From Streptomyces flavochromogenes (GTDB taxonomy: Bacteria > Actinomycetota > Actinomycetes > Streptomycetales > Streptomycetaceae), in contig NZ_JNZO01000018.1 of the NCBI RefSeq assembly GCF_000717595.1, positions 124,001-188,000 on the forward strand: a stretch of 64,000 nucleotides of DNA. Reading direction: 5' to 3'. Below, in pieces: positions 52,340-60,545 of this stretch. The notes below the pieces were generated by a model. That model ran no database searches. It was not told the origin of the DNA and saw only the letters and a list, made by a program, of their open reading frames with translations. The translations under genes were made by a program, and so were the position numbers. How positions within the stretch are numbered: position 1 is the stretch's first letter; the number at the start of each line of letters is the position of its first letter.

Positions 52340-52693
52340 GTGATCAGCAACGTCATTCAGACCAGCACCGCCAGCTTCATCAGCCGTGCCGGCTTCGTCA
52401 GCACCGCCAAAATGACCGATCGCTCCGTCGTCTCCGCCTGCTCGCTCGGCCTCTCCGCCTCGGCGTTCATTGGCACCGGTCTGCCCGTCTCCGGCCTTGC
52501 CGGCGCCGGTCTGCGACCTGCCGTGGAGCTTCGCAATGAGCGACCGACCAAGGCACTGGAAGCAGGAGCAGCAGGCAAGGCCAAGGCCTATGCCTTTGCG
52601 GCGACCGGTGCCGGCACCCAGCAGCAGACGACGACGCACGACCACAAGATGTGGGCCTTCCGTGGGCTCGAACCCTGGAGTGATCCAGTCTGA
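52340..52693 (+). CDS. wblC leader uORF (117 codons)
   Basis: The GTG at 52340 is preceded by GAGGAGG at 8 nt, a strong initiation site. The product starts VISNVIQTSTASFISRAGFV and ends RGLEPWSDPV; it has no recognisable domain and is unlike ordinary proteins. It lies wholly within the wblC leader, 174 nt before the wblC GTG, and its stop codon sits in a hairpin followed by a terminator. WhiB7/WblC genes are known to be controlled by leader uORFs that sense impaired translation. I take this as that uORF. Confidence 0.75.
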   Translation: MISNVIQTSTASFISRAGFVSTAKMTDRSVVSACSLGLSASAFIGTGLPVSGLAGAGLRPAVELRNERPTKALEAGAAGKAKAYAFAATGAGTQQQTTTHDHKMWAFRGLEPWSDPV

Positions 52694-52706
52694 TCCATGA
52701 TCAGAC
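52688..52706 (+). promoter_or_regulatory. 8-bp hairpin spanning the uORF stop codon
   Basis: GTCTGATC and GATCAGAC pair perfectly around CAT. The uORF TGA (52691-52693) is inside the 5' arm, so a terminating ribosome would melt or cover the stem. It is separated by 11 nt from the terminator stem, consistent with one module of an attenuator. Confidence 0.65.
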
Positions 52707-52717
52707 CGGCGCCTTCA

Positions 52718-52754
52718 GGGCCGCGGAACCCCACCCGGGATCCGCGGCCCTTTT
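52718..52754 (+). terminator. Attenuator: intrinsic terminator before wblC
   Basis: The 10-bp stem GGGCCGCGGA/TCCGCGGCCC (52718-52727 with 52741-52750) with a 13-nt loop is followed by TTTTGTTTG, a rare true T-tract for this genome. It lies between the uORF and wblC, so transcription would stop here unless antitermination occurs. Confidence 0.85.
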
Positions 52755-52866
52755 GTTTGTCCCCGAACGGGGACGACGACACGAGGACGCCTCGGGACAG
52801 ACGCACCCCGGTACCAGCCGAAACCCCGGTCAACAGGCCGGAACGACCAGACGAGGAAAGACCACC

Positions 52867-53238
52867 GTGCAACTCGAAGCGCACGCCCCGTCCGTACCGC
52901 CTTCCGAATCGATCGCCCAGCCCGGCCGCCCCACGGAGGACCCCACTTTGACCCCCCTCAGCACGCTCACCGCGCTCGACGACGCCATCGAGAACCTCGG
53001 CGTCCCCGTCCCCTGTCGCGCCTACGACCCGGAGGTCTTCTTCGCGGAGTCCCCGGCCGACGTCGAGTACGCGAAGTCCCTCTGCCGGACCTGCCCGCTC
53101 GTGGCCGCCTGTCTCGCCGGCGCCCAGGAGCGGCGCGAGCCGTGGGGCGTCTGGGGCGGCGAGCTCTTCGTCCAGGGCGTGGTCGTCGCCCGCAAGCGGC
53201 CCCGTGGCCGTCCGCGCAAGAACCCGGTCGCGGCATGA
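52867..53238 (+). CDS. wblC: WhiB-family regulator WblC (WhiB7 orthologue)
   Basis: This encodes 123 residues from a GTG with GAGGAAAG upstream. The four iron-sulfur cysteines are PCRAYDP, then SLCRTCPLVAAC. The G-V-W-G-G turn (EPWGVWGGE) that binds the primary sigma factor follows, and the C-terminal AT-hook RGRPRKN marks the WhiB7/WblC subgroup. WblC activates intrinsic antibiotic-resistance genes when translation is inhibited. Its expression is likely set by the upstream promoter and attenuator. Its stop overlaps the next ATG. Confidence 0.93.
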   Translation: MQLEAHAPSVPPSESIAQPGRPTEDPTLTPLSTLTALDDAIENLGVPVPCRAYDPEVFFAESPADVEYAKSLCRTCPLVAACLAGAQERREPWGVWGGELFVQGVVVARKRPRGRPRKNPVAA

Positions 53239-53558
53239 GCGCCACCGGAACCATCGACCGCCCCCTCACGCACGATCCCCAGAAGCAGGCCCCGATGACC
53301 TCTTCCACCAGCGAGCCCGCCGGCTCCGCGACCCCAGTCTTCTTCCCCTCCGCCGCGCCCACCGCGCGTCAGAACAGGACCCGTGAAATGCAACTCGCCC
53401 CAGAAGCCCTGGCCCGTGCCCATATGCGCGAGCGCCACCGCGAGGCCGACGCGGAACGCCAGGCCGTGCGCCTGGTCGCCGCCCGACGCATGCAGCGCCG
53501 CGCCGAGCGCGTCTCGCTGCGCGCCCGCCGCGCGCTGGCCATGGCCGTCATGCACTGA
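53235..53558 (+). CDS. Small basic helical protein downstream of wblC
   Basis: This encodes up to 107 residues from an ATG overlapping the wblC stop (ATGA). The likely conserved part begins later (MQLAPEALARAHMRERHREA, ATG at 53388) and is an Arg-rich helix (VRLVAARRMQRRAERVSLRA). The starts at 53295 and 53388 are alternatives. Translational coupling to wblC would make it part of the same stress regulon. Function unknown. Confidence 0.6.
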   Translation: MSATGTIDRPLTHDPQKQAPMTSSTSEPAGSATPVFFPSAAPTARQNRTREMQLAPEALARAHMRERHREADAERQAVRLVAARRMQRRAERVSLRARRALAMAVMH

Positions 53559-53601
53559 CGAACGCCATGCACTGAACCCACCCGCGCCCCCAGTGGCGCC
53601 C

Positions 53602-53637
53602 CCGCGGGGGCCGGTCCGAACGGACCGGCCCCCGCGG
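53602..53637 (+). terminator. Terminator of the wblC transcript
   Basis: A perfect 17-bp stem (53602-53618 with 53621-53637) with a 2-nt loop lies after the small basic protein gene and before the zinc-ribbon gene. Confidence 0.75.
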
Positions 53638-53682
53638 TGCGTTGTCGGGTCCGCGGCGCTTCGTCGGGTTATCGTCACCAGG

Positions 53683-53865
53683 GTGAACGACGCCCGTACC
53701 CCCGAGGAGTCCCTCGTCTGCGCGCGCTGCGGCAAGACGGCCGACACCCTGCCGCTGACCTGGACCTGCTCGGTGGAGAACGGCCGGCGCAGCTACTTCT
53801 GCGAGGACTGCGCCCGCGCCAACATCCGTGCGATCGAAGGCCGCCTCGACTCCTCCTGGTGGTGA
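53683..53865 (+). CDS. Small double-CxxC zinc-ribbon protein
   Basis: This encodes 60 residues starting at the GTG at 53683. VCARCGKTADTLPLTWTCSV supplies CxxC plus an extra Cys, and YFCEDCARANIRAIEG the second CxxC. This is consistent with a one-zinc ribbon. Very similar short proteins are common in Streptomyces; function unknown. It ends 5 bp before the convergent ABC1 kinase gene. Confidence 0.7.
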   Translation: MNDARTPEESLVCARCGKTADTLPLTWTCSVENGRRSYFCEDCARANIRAIEGRLDSSWW

Positions 53866-53870
53866 CCCCG

Positions 53871-55220
53871 TCAGTCCGAGGCGGCCGGCACGAAGCCCGG
53901 CAGCCACTCCTCCAGCTCGGTCCGCAGGCGCACCGTCGCGTTCAGCTGGCACAGCACCCCGATGGTGCTCAGCGTCACCCGGTGTATCAGCAGGTACGAG
54001 GGAGGCAGGTTGAGCTGCTTGCCCAACTGGTGGGCGGGGGAGCGCGGATCGGCGATGCGGGCCGCCTGGGTGCGCATCCAGCCCCGGGTGAAGAGGAAGG
54101 ACTCCGCCTCGGCCGGTTCGATGATCGGCAGCAGGTACTCCAGGACCGCGTCGGGGTCGAGCGCCACGGACTTCTTGACGAAGCCGTCCGCCCGCAGCAG
54201 CTCGTAGACGGTCTCGGCCTCACCCTCCAGGGTCATCCGCAGACAGGTGCCGATCGTCTCCGGCAGCCCGCCCGGCAGCCTGTCCACCGTGCCGAAGTCG
54301 AGCACCCCGAGCCGCCAGTTCTCCGGGCCCTCGTCCTCGTCGGCGCCCGGAAGCAGCCGGAAGTTCCCCGGGTGCGGATCGGCGTGCAGCAGACCGGTGC
54401 GCGCGGGCCCCGAGAAGAGGAAGCGGGCCAGGAGCTGGCCCGCCCGGTCCCGCTGCTCCTCCGTACCGTCCGCGATCACCTCCGCGAGCGGGATGCCGTC
54501 CATCCACTCGGTCACCAGGACCTGGTCCGCCAGGTGCACCACCGCCGGCACCCGTACGTCGGGGTCGTCCGCGAACTCCTCCGCGTGCTTCTGCTGGGCC
54601 GCCGCCTCCAGGGCGTAGTCCAGCTCCTCCGAGACCCGGTCCCTCATCTCGGTGATCAGCGGCTTGATGTCCATCCCCGGAATCAGCGGGCCGAGCAGCC
54701 GGGCGAACCGGCTCAGCTGCGTCAGGTCCGAGAGCAGTGCCTCCCCCGCGCCCGGGTACTGCACCTTCACCGCGACCTCGCGCCCGTCGTGCCACACGGC
54801 CCGGTGCACCTGCCCGATCGAGGCGGCCGCCGCCGGCTTGTCCTCGAACTCCAGGAAAAGATCCCGCCACTCCGTGCCCAGCCGCTCCTCGAGGACGGCG
54901 TGCACGGTGCGCGTCGGCATCGGCGGCGCCGCGTCCTGAAGCTTCGTCAGGGCCGCCCGGTAGGGCCCGGCCACCTCCTCGGGAAGGGCCGACTCGAAGA
55001 CGGACAGCGCCTGCCCGAACTTCATGGCCCCGCCCTTGAGCTCACCGAGCACCTTGAACAGCTGCTCGGCCGTGCGCTGCTGGAGCTCGCGGGCGACGAT
55101 CTCCGCCGATCTCCCGCCGATCCGCTTGCCCAGGCCCCATGTGGCCCGGCCCGCGAAGCCGAGTGGCAACGCGGCCAACTTGGCGGTCCGGGTGACCGCC
55201 TTCCGGGGTAGATCAGACAT
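53871..55220 (-). CDS. ABC1/UbiB (AarF) family atypical kinase
   Basis: This encodes 449 residues. The family hallmarks are KFGQALSVFESALPEE (KxGQ motif, near residue 67), PAAAASIGQVHRA with the Ala-rich nucleotide loop, VAVKVQYPG (Lys), LLHADPHPGNFRL (catalytic Asp and Asn) and LGVLDFGTVDRL (DFG). All catalytic residues are present. UbiB-type kinases support quinone or lipid metabolism; in M. tuberculosis the whiB7-adjacent homologue is Rv3197. The ATG at 55220 has GGAGGGG immediately upstream. Confidence 0.9.
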   Translation of the reverse strand: MSDLPRKAVTRTAKLAALPLGFAGRATWGLGKRIGGRSAEIVARELQQRTAEQLFKVLGELKGGAMKFGQALSVFESALPEEVAGPYRAALTKLQDAAPPMPTRTVHAVLEERLGTEWRDLFLEFEDKPAAAASIGQVHRAVWHDGREVAVKVQYPGAGEALLSDLTQLSRFARLLGPLIPGMDIKPLITEMRDRVSEELDYALEAAAQQKHAEEFADDPDVRVPAVVHLADQVLVTEWMDGIPLAEVIADGTEEQRDRAGQLLARFLFSGPARTGLLHADPHPGNFRLLPGADEDEGPENWRLGVLDFGTVDRLPGGLPETIGTCLRMTLEGEAETVYELLRADGFVKKSVALDPDAVLEYLLPIIEPAEAESFLFTRGWMRTQAARIADPRSPAHQLGKQLNLPPSYLLIHRVTLSTIGVLCQLNATVRLRTELEEWLPGFVPAASD

Positions 55221-55288
55221 ACGCCCCTCCAAAACCCAGACTGCCGTGCCGCGCAAAGCGGTTATCCCTGCCGTGCCGCGCAGGGCCG

Positions 55289-56410
55289 TTACCCCGCCAT
55301 TGTGTCCTGCGTGCCTCCGGCTGCCGAGGCACACTCCCCCTCTCCGCCGCGCGCCGCTCCACAGGGACAGGCCGGATGGGGTCTCAGCCGCTCCGCCCGC
55401 CACTCCGACAGCGGGAGCGACGTCTCCCAGCGGGTGCCCGTGCTCGACGGGAGATCCCCGTCGAGGAAGGCGAGCGCGTGCGCGGCGGCAAGACCCGCCA
55501 CCGCCGTCGCGAGACCCAGGTCGCAGGCGGGCAGGGGATGCCGGGCGCCGGAGCGCCACTGGGCCAGGAGCCGGGGCCAGTCCGACTCCCGGTCCGTCCG
55601 CTCCTCCTGAAGACACCGCGCGCACGCCGTGCCACCCGGCAGGACGAGCGGCCCGACGACTCCCGTGGCCTCCAGGACTCCGGCGTACAGATGCGGGGTT
55701 CCCGTGGTGACCCACCGCTGTGCCGGAAGCGGATCGGGGACGTACGCGCCGAGACCGTCCCGCGGTGTCACCACCACGAGTGACAGCCCGACGCCGCCGG
55801 AGCCCTCACCCGGGCCGCGTGATCTCCGCCACCGGCCGACCAGCCGGCGGGCCGCCGTCGCCCGGCGCTCGCCGACCGCCTCGGCAGGCAGTCCGCCGGG
55901 GGCCGTCTCCCAGGGCTCGACCCGGCCCGAGTCGACGACCTCGACCCCGCCCACGCCCGCCGCCGCGAGCAGCGCCGCCACCATCGCCCCCACCCGCCCC
56001 GCGCCCCGGACCTGGACGCGCACGGCCCGCCGGGCCGCCAGGGTCCGTACCGCAAGCTCCGGCTCGGGGTGGACGACGGAGAGGGAGGCGAGGTCGGCGC
56101 GGAGCGGGTCGAGGGCGGTGTCCACCGCTCCGGCCGCCGGCCCGGCCTTCCCCGGCCGCCCGGTCGAGGCGTCGGCGAGCAGTCCCGCCGACTCGAGCCG
56201 CCCGAGCAGCGCGTCGAGGCGTCCGTGCGGCAGGCCGAGGGTCCTCGCCTCGGACCGGAGCAGCTCGGTGCCGCGGGTGCCGTCGAGCAGCCCGAGCAGG
56301 GTCCCCGTCCCCTGGTCGACCGGATCGAGCACCACCGCGTGCGCGGGGGTGACCCCGAACTGCACGCTGCGAAGACTCCGCCACGCGCGCCGCAGCGCCG
56401 GTTTCACCAT
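55289..56410 (-). CDS. E1/ThiF-like adenylyltransferase homologue (cyclodehydratase-like)
   Basis: This encodes 373 residues. An N-terminal winged segment (GLPHGRLDALLGRLESAGLL) precedes the Rossmann loop VRGAGRVGAMVAALLAAAG (near residue 130). Zinc CxxC pairs are ACARCLQEERTD (near 262) and HPACPCGAA at the end. This matches ThiF-like proteins related to the leader-binding E1 partner of azol(in)e cyclodehydratases. The ATP-binding GxGxxG is present. No YcaO gene is nearby, so a RiPP pathway is not supported; an orphan housekeeping role is more likely. The ATG at 56419 is an alternative start. Confidence 0.75.
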   Translation of the reverse strand: MVKPALRRAWRSLRSVQFGVTPAHAVVLDPVDQGTGTLLGLLDGTRGTELLRSEARTLGLPHGRLDALLGRLESAGLLADASTGRPGKAGPAAGAVDTALDPLRADLASLSVVHPEPELAVRTLAARRAVRVQVRGAGRVGAMVAALLAAAGVGGVEVVDSGRVEPWETAPGGLPAEAVGERRATAARRLVGRWRRSRGPGEGSGGVGLSLVVVTPRDGLGAYVPDPLPAQRWVTTGTPHLYAGVLEATGVVGPLVLPGGTACARCLQEERTDRESDWPRLLAQWRSGARHPLPACDLGLATAVAGLAAAHALAFLDGDLPSSTGTRWETSLPLSEWRAERLRPHPACPCGAARGGEGECASAAGGTQDTMAG

Positions 56411-56632
56411 CGGATGCATTTCCCCCGCCCCGCATTCATGATCGACAGCTTCATGATCGACAACGGCCTTTCGCCGCCCGATCCGAGAATGCCCCGCCGC
56501 CGTGATGGGCGCCGAAAGTTGTCCACAGGCGAGGCGATTAGTCATTCGAATCGTGTGGGGTGTGAGCGGATCGTTGCCGAAACCACTTCGGAGGCGGGAC
56601 TTCCCCCGCTGACAGCGGGTAACGTCGGGGCC

Positions 56633-57208
56633 GTGCCCGCCGACCCACAGCGCAGCGTGACCGACGAGCCGCACCGCGGTGCGGGGACGAGTGCGGTCGA
56701 GGTCCGCAGAAGCGCGCGACGGAGCAGAACCGTCTCGGCCTACCGCGAGGGCGACCGGACCGTCGTGCTCATCCCGGCCCGGATGTCCGAGGCCGAGGAG
56801 CGCCGCTGGGTCCGCGTGATGCTGGACAAACTCGCCGCCCAGGAGAGCCGCAGCGTCCTCGGCGACCGCGAGCTGACCGAGCGGTCGCTGCGGCTGTCCG
56901 AGCAGTACTTCGGCGGCAGGGCCCGCCCCAGCTCCGTGCGCTGGGTCACCAACCAGAACACCCGCTGGGGCTCCTGCACCCCCTCCGAGGGCAGCATCCG
57001 GCTCTCCCACCGGCTCCAGGGCATGCCCGAATACGTCGTCGACTACGTCCTCCTGCACGAGCTGGCCCATCTGCTCGTCCCCGGGCACGGCCCCGGGTTC
57101 TGGCGGCTCCTGGAGGCGTATCCCCGCACCGAGCGGGCCCGCGGCTATCTGGAGGGCGTCGTCGCCGCCGAACGCCTCCCGCACCTCCCGGGCACTCGCG
57201 AGGAGTGA
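56633..57208 (+). CDS. YgjP/SprT-like M48-family metallopeptidase
   Basis: This encodes 191 residues. The YgjP-like domain reads RWVTNQNTRWGSCTPSEGSI (WGSC turn), RLSHRLQGMPEYVVDYVLLH, and the zinc site LHELAHLLVPGHGPGFW (HExxH near residue 142, third His in GHGPGFW). Such proteins are small cytosolic zinc proteases of unknown substrate. The GTG at 56633 is divergent from the E1-like gene; the open frame continues upstream without conserved sequence. Confidence 0.85.
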   Translation: MPADPQRSVTDEPHRGAGTSAVEVRRSARRSRTVSAYREGDRTVVLIPARMSEAEERRWVRVMLDKLAAQESRSVLGDRELTERSLRLSEQYFGGRARPSSVRWVTNQNTRWGSCTPSEGSIRLSHRLQGMPEYVVDYVLLHELAHLLVPGHGPGFWRLLEAYPRTERARGYLEGVVAAERLPHLPGTREE

Positions 57209-57364
57209 CCCCGTCCGCTTGCGGGGAGTGACTCCGGGGGCACGTGCGCGTGACCGGGGTTTCCCGATTCCGTACCGAAAGCGACCTGCGCTGTCTCAAT
57301 GTCGCACTCAGCGGCTAGCCTGGCGCGAGCATTCGCCATTCGGGATGGGGGACGGTCGTTACGC

Positions 57365-59017
57365 ATGGCCAGGGAATTCCAACGCGGCCACAAGGCCAAG
57401 ATCAGTGATCTCACCGCGGGTACCGATCTGTACATCGGTGTGCAGATCGCGGCGCCCGGACTGACCTTCGACATCAGCTGTTTCGGACTCGACGCGGACG
57501 AGCGGCTCTCCGACGACCGTTACTTCGTCTTCTTCAACCAGCCGAAGACGCCCGAGGAGTCCGTGCAGCTGCTCGGGGCGCAGTCCGGAGACACCGAGTC
57601 CTTCCGCGTGACTCTCGACCGCATCCCCGCCAACATCCACAAGCTGTCGTTCACCGCGACCATCGACGGCGCCGGCCAGATGTCGCAGGTCGGCCCCGGT
57701 CACCTGCGGATCGTGGCGGGCGGCGAAGAGGTCGCCCGGTACGCCTTCACCGGCGCGGAGTTCACCACCGAGCGCGCGGTGATGCTCGGCGACTTCTACC
57801 TCAAGGACGTGTGGCGGTTCGCCGCCGTCGGCCAGGGCTTCGACGGAGGCCTCGACGCGCTCCTGCGGAACTTCGGCGGCGAGGTCGCCGAAGAGGAGCC
57901 CGCAGCCCAGCAGCAGGCCGCGCCCGGCTTCGCCCCGCCGCCGCAGGCGACGGCGCCCCCGGCGTTCGGCGCCCCCGCGGCTCCGGCGCCCGCACCCGCC
58001 TTCGGCGCGCCTCCGGCGCCCGCACCGGCGCCCGCGTTCGGCGCGCCGCCGGCTCCGCCCGCGCCCGTGCCGCCGGTGCACACGGCCCCGACCATGGTGG
58101 CGCCGATGGCTCCCGCCCCGGTCCCGCCGCCCGCCCCGGCTCCCGCCCCGTACGGGCAGCAGCCGCCCGCCTACGGCCAGGTCCCGGGACAGCCTCCGGG
58201 CCAGTACCCCGGCCAGGTGCCGCCGCAGGCGCCCGGCCAGTACCCCGGTCAGCCGCCGCAGGCGCCCGGCTACGGCCAGGCCGCCCCCGCCCCGTACGGT
58301 CAGCAGCCGTCGTACGGTCAGCAGCCCGGCGTCCCGCAGGGTGTCCCGGCCACCGGAGCGGGCCTCGCCGCCGCGCTCGCGCCGTACAAGGAGACCGCCA
58401 CCGGCGCCCGCTGGACACCGCAGAACCAGCAGCTCATGCGGGTCGACCTGGCCATGGGCGGCATGCCCGTGCTCGCCCGGCAGGGCTCCATGGTCATGTA
58501 CCAGGGCAAGGTCGACTTCTCCCACAAGGGCGCCGGCTTCACCGGCCGGATCGTCGGCAACGCCACCGGCCAGGAGATGCAGCTGATGCGCTGCACCGGC
58601 CGCGGCCAGCTCTTCCTCGCCGAGGAGGGTGCCCACCTGCACCCGATCGAGCTCCAGGGCGACGGCATCTGCGTCTCCGCGGAGAACGTCCTCGCGTTCG
58701 ACGAGTCCCTGCAGTACGAGGTGCGGCGCATCGAAGGCCACGGCATCCCCGGCGGCGCCCTCTTCACCATGCAGTTCCAGGGCACCGGCACCGTCGTCGT
58801 GAAGACCCACGGCGTGCCCGTGGTGCTGCCCGTCACGCCGACCACCTTCGCCGACTGCAACGCCGTCGTGGCGTGGTCGTCCGCGTCCCAGGTCATCCTC
58901 TCCAGCCAGGTGCGGCTCCGCCGCAACGCCTACCCCGGCCACAGCGGAGAGACCGTGAACCTCCAGTTCCGGGGAGCCCCCGGCAACTTCATCGTCGTCC
59001 AGCCCTACGAGGTCTGA
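57365..59017 (+). CDS. TerD domain fused to AIM24 domain
   Basis: This encodes 550 residues. Residues 1-175 are a TerD domain (ISDLTAGTDLYIGVQIAAPG, LDADERLSDDRYFVFFNQPK with Ca2+-type acidic residues, GDTESFRVTLDRIP). A 150-residue Pro/Ala/Gln-rich linker follows (PAPAPAFGAPP repeats and PGQYPGQ). Residues 340-550 form an AIM24 beta-helix domain (LMRVDLAMGGMPVLARQGSM, HGIPGGALFTMQFQGTGTVV). TerD proteins belong to the tellurite and stress response. It is the first gene of a three-gene AIM24 operon. Confidence 0.88.
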   Translation: MAREFQRGHKAKISDLTAGTDLYIGVQIAAPGLTFDISCFGLDADERLSDDRYFVFFNQPKTPEESVQLLGAQSGDTESFRVTLDRIPANIHKLSFTATIDGAGQMSQVGPGHLRIVAGGEEVARYAFTGAEFTTERAVMLGDFYLKDVWRFAAVGQGFDGGLDALLRNFGGEVAEEEPAAQQQAAPGFAPPPQATAPPAFGAPAAPAPAPAFGAPPAPAPAPAFGAPPAPPAPVPPVHTAPTMVAPMAPAPVPPPAPAPAPYGQQPPAYGQVPGQPPGQYPGQVPPQAPGQYPGQPPQAPGYGQAAPAPYGQQPSYGQQPGVPQGVPATGAGLAAALAPYKETATGARWTPQNQQLMRVDLAMGGMPVLARQGSMVMYQGKVDFSHKGAGFTGRIVGNATGQEMQLMRCTGRGQLFLAEEGAHLHPIELQGDGICVSAENVLAFDESLQYEVRRIEGHGIPGGALFTMQFQGTGTVVVKTHGVPVVLPVTPTTFADCNAVVAWSSASQVILSSQVRLRRNAYPGHSGETVNLQFRGAPGNFIVVQPYEV

Positions 59018-59031
59018 GGGAGCCCGAAGTC

Positions 59032-59712
59032 ATGAACCAGCAATTCGCGGGCTACGCCCCGACCCCCGTCGCGGCCCGGATGGAGAACCACGGCCGCGCC
59101 ATGCTCCAGGTGGCCATGGCCTCCGGCCAGGACCTCTACGCCCGGACCGGCTCGATGGTGTCCTACGAGGGCTACATCACCTACGAGCCCAACCCGCCCG
59201 CCGCCCGCCAGGTCGCCCAGCAGTGGGTCACCGGCGAGGGCGCGCCCATCATGAAGTGCTCCGGCGACGGACTGCTCTACCTCGCCGACTACGGCGCCGA
59301 CGTCGTCGTGATCAACCTCCAGAACGACTCGATCTCGGTCAACGGCACCAACCTGCTCGCCTTCGACGCGCACCTCCAGTGGGGCGTCGAGCGGGTCAAG
59401 GGGCTGGCGAAGTTCGCCGGCCAGGGCCTGTTCAACGTCGAGATCGCCGGCACCGGCTGGGTCGCCCTGACCTCGCGCGGCACCCCGATCGTCGTCGACT
59501 GCGGACGCGGCGACGACGAGACGTACGTCGACCCCGACGCGCTCGTCGCCTGGTCGCCGTCGCTCAAGGTCAAGGGCAAGCGCAGCTTCAAGGCGTCCTC
59601 CCTCATCGGGCGGGGCAGCGGCGAGGCATTCCAGATGGCCTTCTCGGGCCAGGGCATCGTCGTCGTACAGCCGAGCGAGGACAGCACCGACCGCCTGCGG
59701 GTCCGGGGCTGA
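59032..59712 (+). CDS. AIM24 family protein
   Basis: This encodes 226 residues covering one AIM24 domain: MLQVAMASGQDLYARTGSMV, IMKCSGDGLLYLADYGADVV, FAGQGLFNVEIAGTGWVALT and GIVVVQPSE. The gene lies 14 bp after the TerD-AIM24 fusion, which suggests joint function. AIM24 domains are predicted membrane- or protein-associated beta-folds; the bacterial role is unknown. Confidence 0.88.
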   Translation: MNQQFAGYAPTPVAARMENHGRAMLQVAMASGQDLYARTGSMVSYEGYITYEPNPPAARQVAQQWVTGEGAPIMKCSGDGLLYLADYGADVVVINLQNDSISVNGTNLLAFDAHLQWGVERVKGLAKFAGQGLFNVEIAGTGWVALTSRGTPIVVDCGRGDDETYVDPDALVAWSPSLKVKGKRSFKASSLIGRGSGEAFQMAFSGQGIVVVQPSEDSTDRLRVRG

Positions 59713-59731
59713 GGGGGAGCGAGAACACACC

Positions 59732-60487
59732 ATGCAGAGCCCGCTTTTCAACCACGCCGAACAGCAGAGCCAGGAGCGGTACGTCATCCAGAACCCGCAG
59801 CTCCTGCGGGTCACCCTCACCGGGCAGGACGACATCCTGGCCCGCAAGGGCGCCATGGTCGCGTACCAGGGACTCGTCGACTTCGACGGCGAGTACAAGA
59901 CCCCCAGCCAGCGCCGGGCCCAGGCCCGCACCGGTGAGGGCCTCGACCTCATGCGCTGCTCCGGCCAGGGCACGGTCTACTTCGCCAACCTCGCCCAGTA
60001 CGTCCACATCGTGGACGTCGAGCAGGAGGGCCTGACCGTCGACAGCGCCTACGTCCTGGCGCTCGACTCGACCCTCCACACCGAGGTCATCGCCGTCGAC
60101 AGCCAGTACGGCGTCTCCGGCACCGGCAAGTACCAGCTCAACATCTCCGGCCGCGGCCGGGTCGCCCTGATGACCTCGGGGCAGCCGCTGATGATGCAGG
60201 TCACGCCCGAGAAGTACGTGAGCGTCGACGCGGACGCCATCGTCGCCTGGTCCACCGGGCTGCGCGTCCAGATGCAGGCGCAGACGCACAGCTCCAGCGT
60301 CCGCACCCGCCGCGGCAACACCGGCGAGGGCTGGGAACTCAGCTTCCTCGGCCAGGGCTTCGCGCTCGTCCAGCCCAGCGAGGTCATGCCCCCGCAGAAC
60401 GCGGCCATCGGGCAGGGCATCGCCGCCCAGTTCGGCGCCGGACAGCACGGCTCCCACGCCCAGAACCAGAACAACGCCTGGAACTAG
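59732..60487 (+). CDS. AIM24 family protein
   Basis: This encodes 251 residues with the third consecutive AIM24 domain: QLLRVTLTGQDDILARKGAM, LMRCSGQGTVYFANLAQYVH, VSGTGKYQLNISGRGRVALM and FALVQPSEVMPPQ. The final 20 residues are Gln/His/Asn-rich (AQNQNNAWN). It follows the previous gene by 19 bp and is closed by a strong hairpin at 60500-60535. Confidence 0.88.
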   Translation: MQSPLFNHAEQQSQERYVIQNPQLLRVTLTGQDDILARKGAMVAYQGLVDFDGEYKTPSQRRAQARTGEGLDLMRCSGQGTVYFANLAQYVHIVDVEQEGLTVDSAYVLALDSTLHTEVIAVDSQYGVSGTGKYQLNISGRGRVALMTSGQPLMMQVTPEKYVSVDADAIVAWSTGLRVQMQAQTHSSSVRTRRGNTGEGWELSFLGQGFALVQPSEVMPPQNAAIGQGIAAQFGAGQHGSHAQNQNNAWN

Positions 60488-60499
60488 GCACCGGACGGA

Positions 60500-60535
60500 C
60501 GTGAGGGGCGGTCGGCATGCCGACCGCCCCTCACG
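60500..60535. terminator. Convergent terminator after AIM24 operon
   Basis: A perfect self-complementary 36-nt sequence forms an about 17-bp stem with a minimal loop between the last AIM24 gene and the convergent NUDIX gene. Confidence 0.8.
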
Positions 60536-60545
60536 CGCGCGTGCC

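Noticed and set aside
55289..56410. RiPP (azoline) biosynthetic gene cluster around the E1-like gene
   Set aside because: No YcaO, dehydrogenase, precursor peptide or exporter is present nearby.
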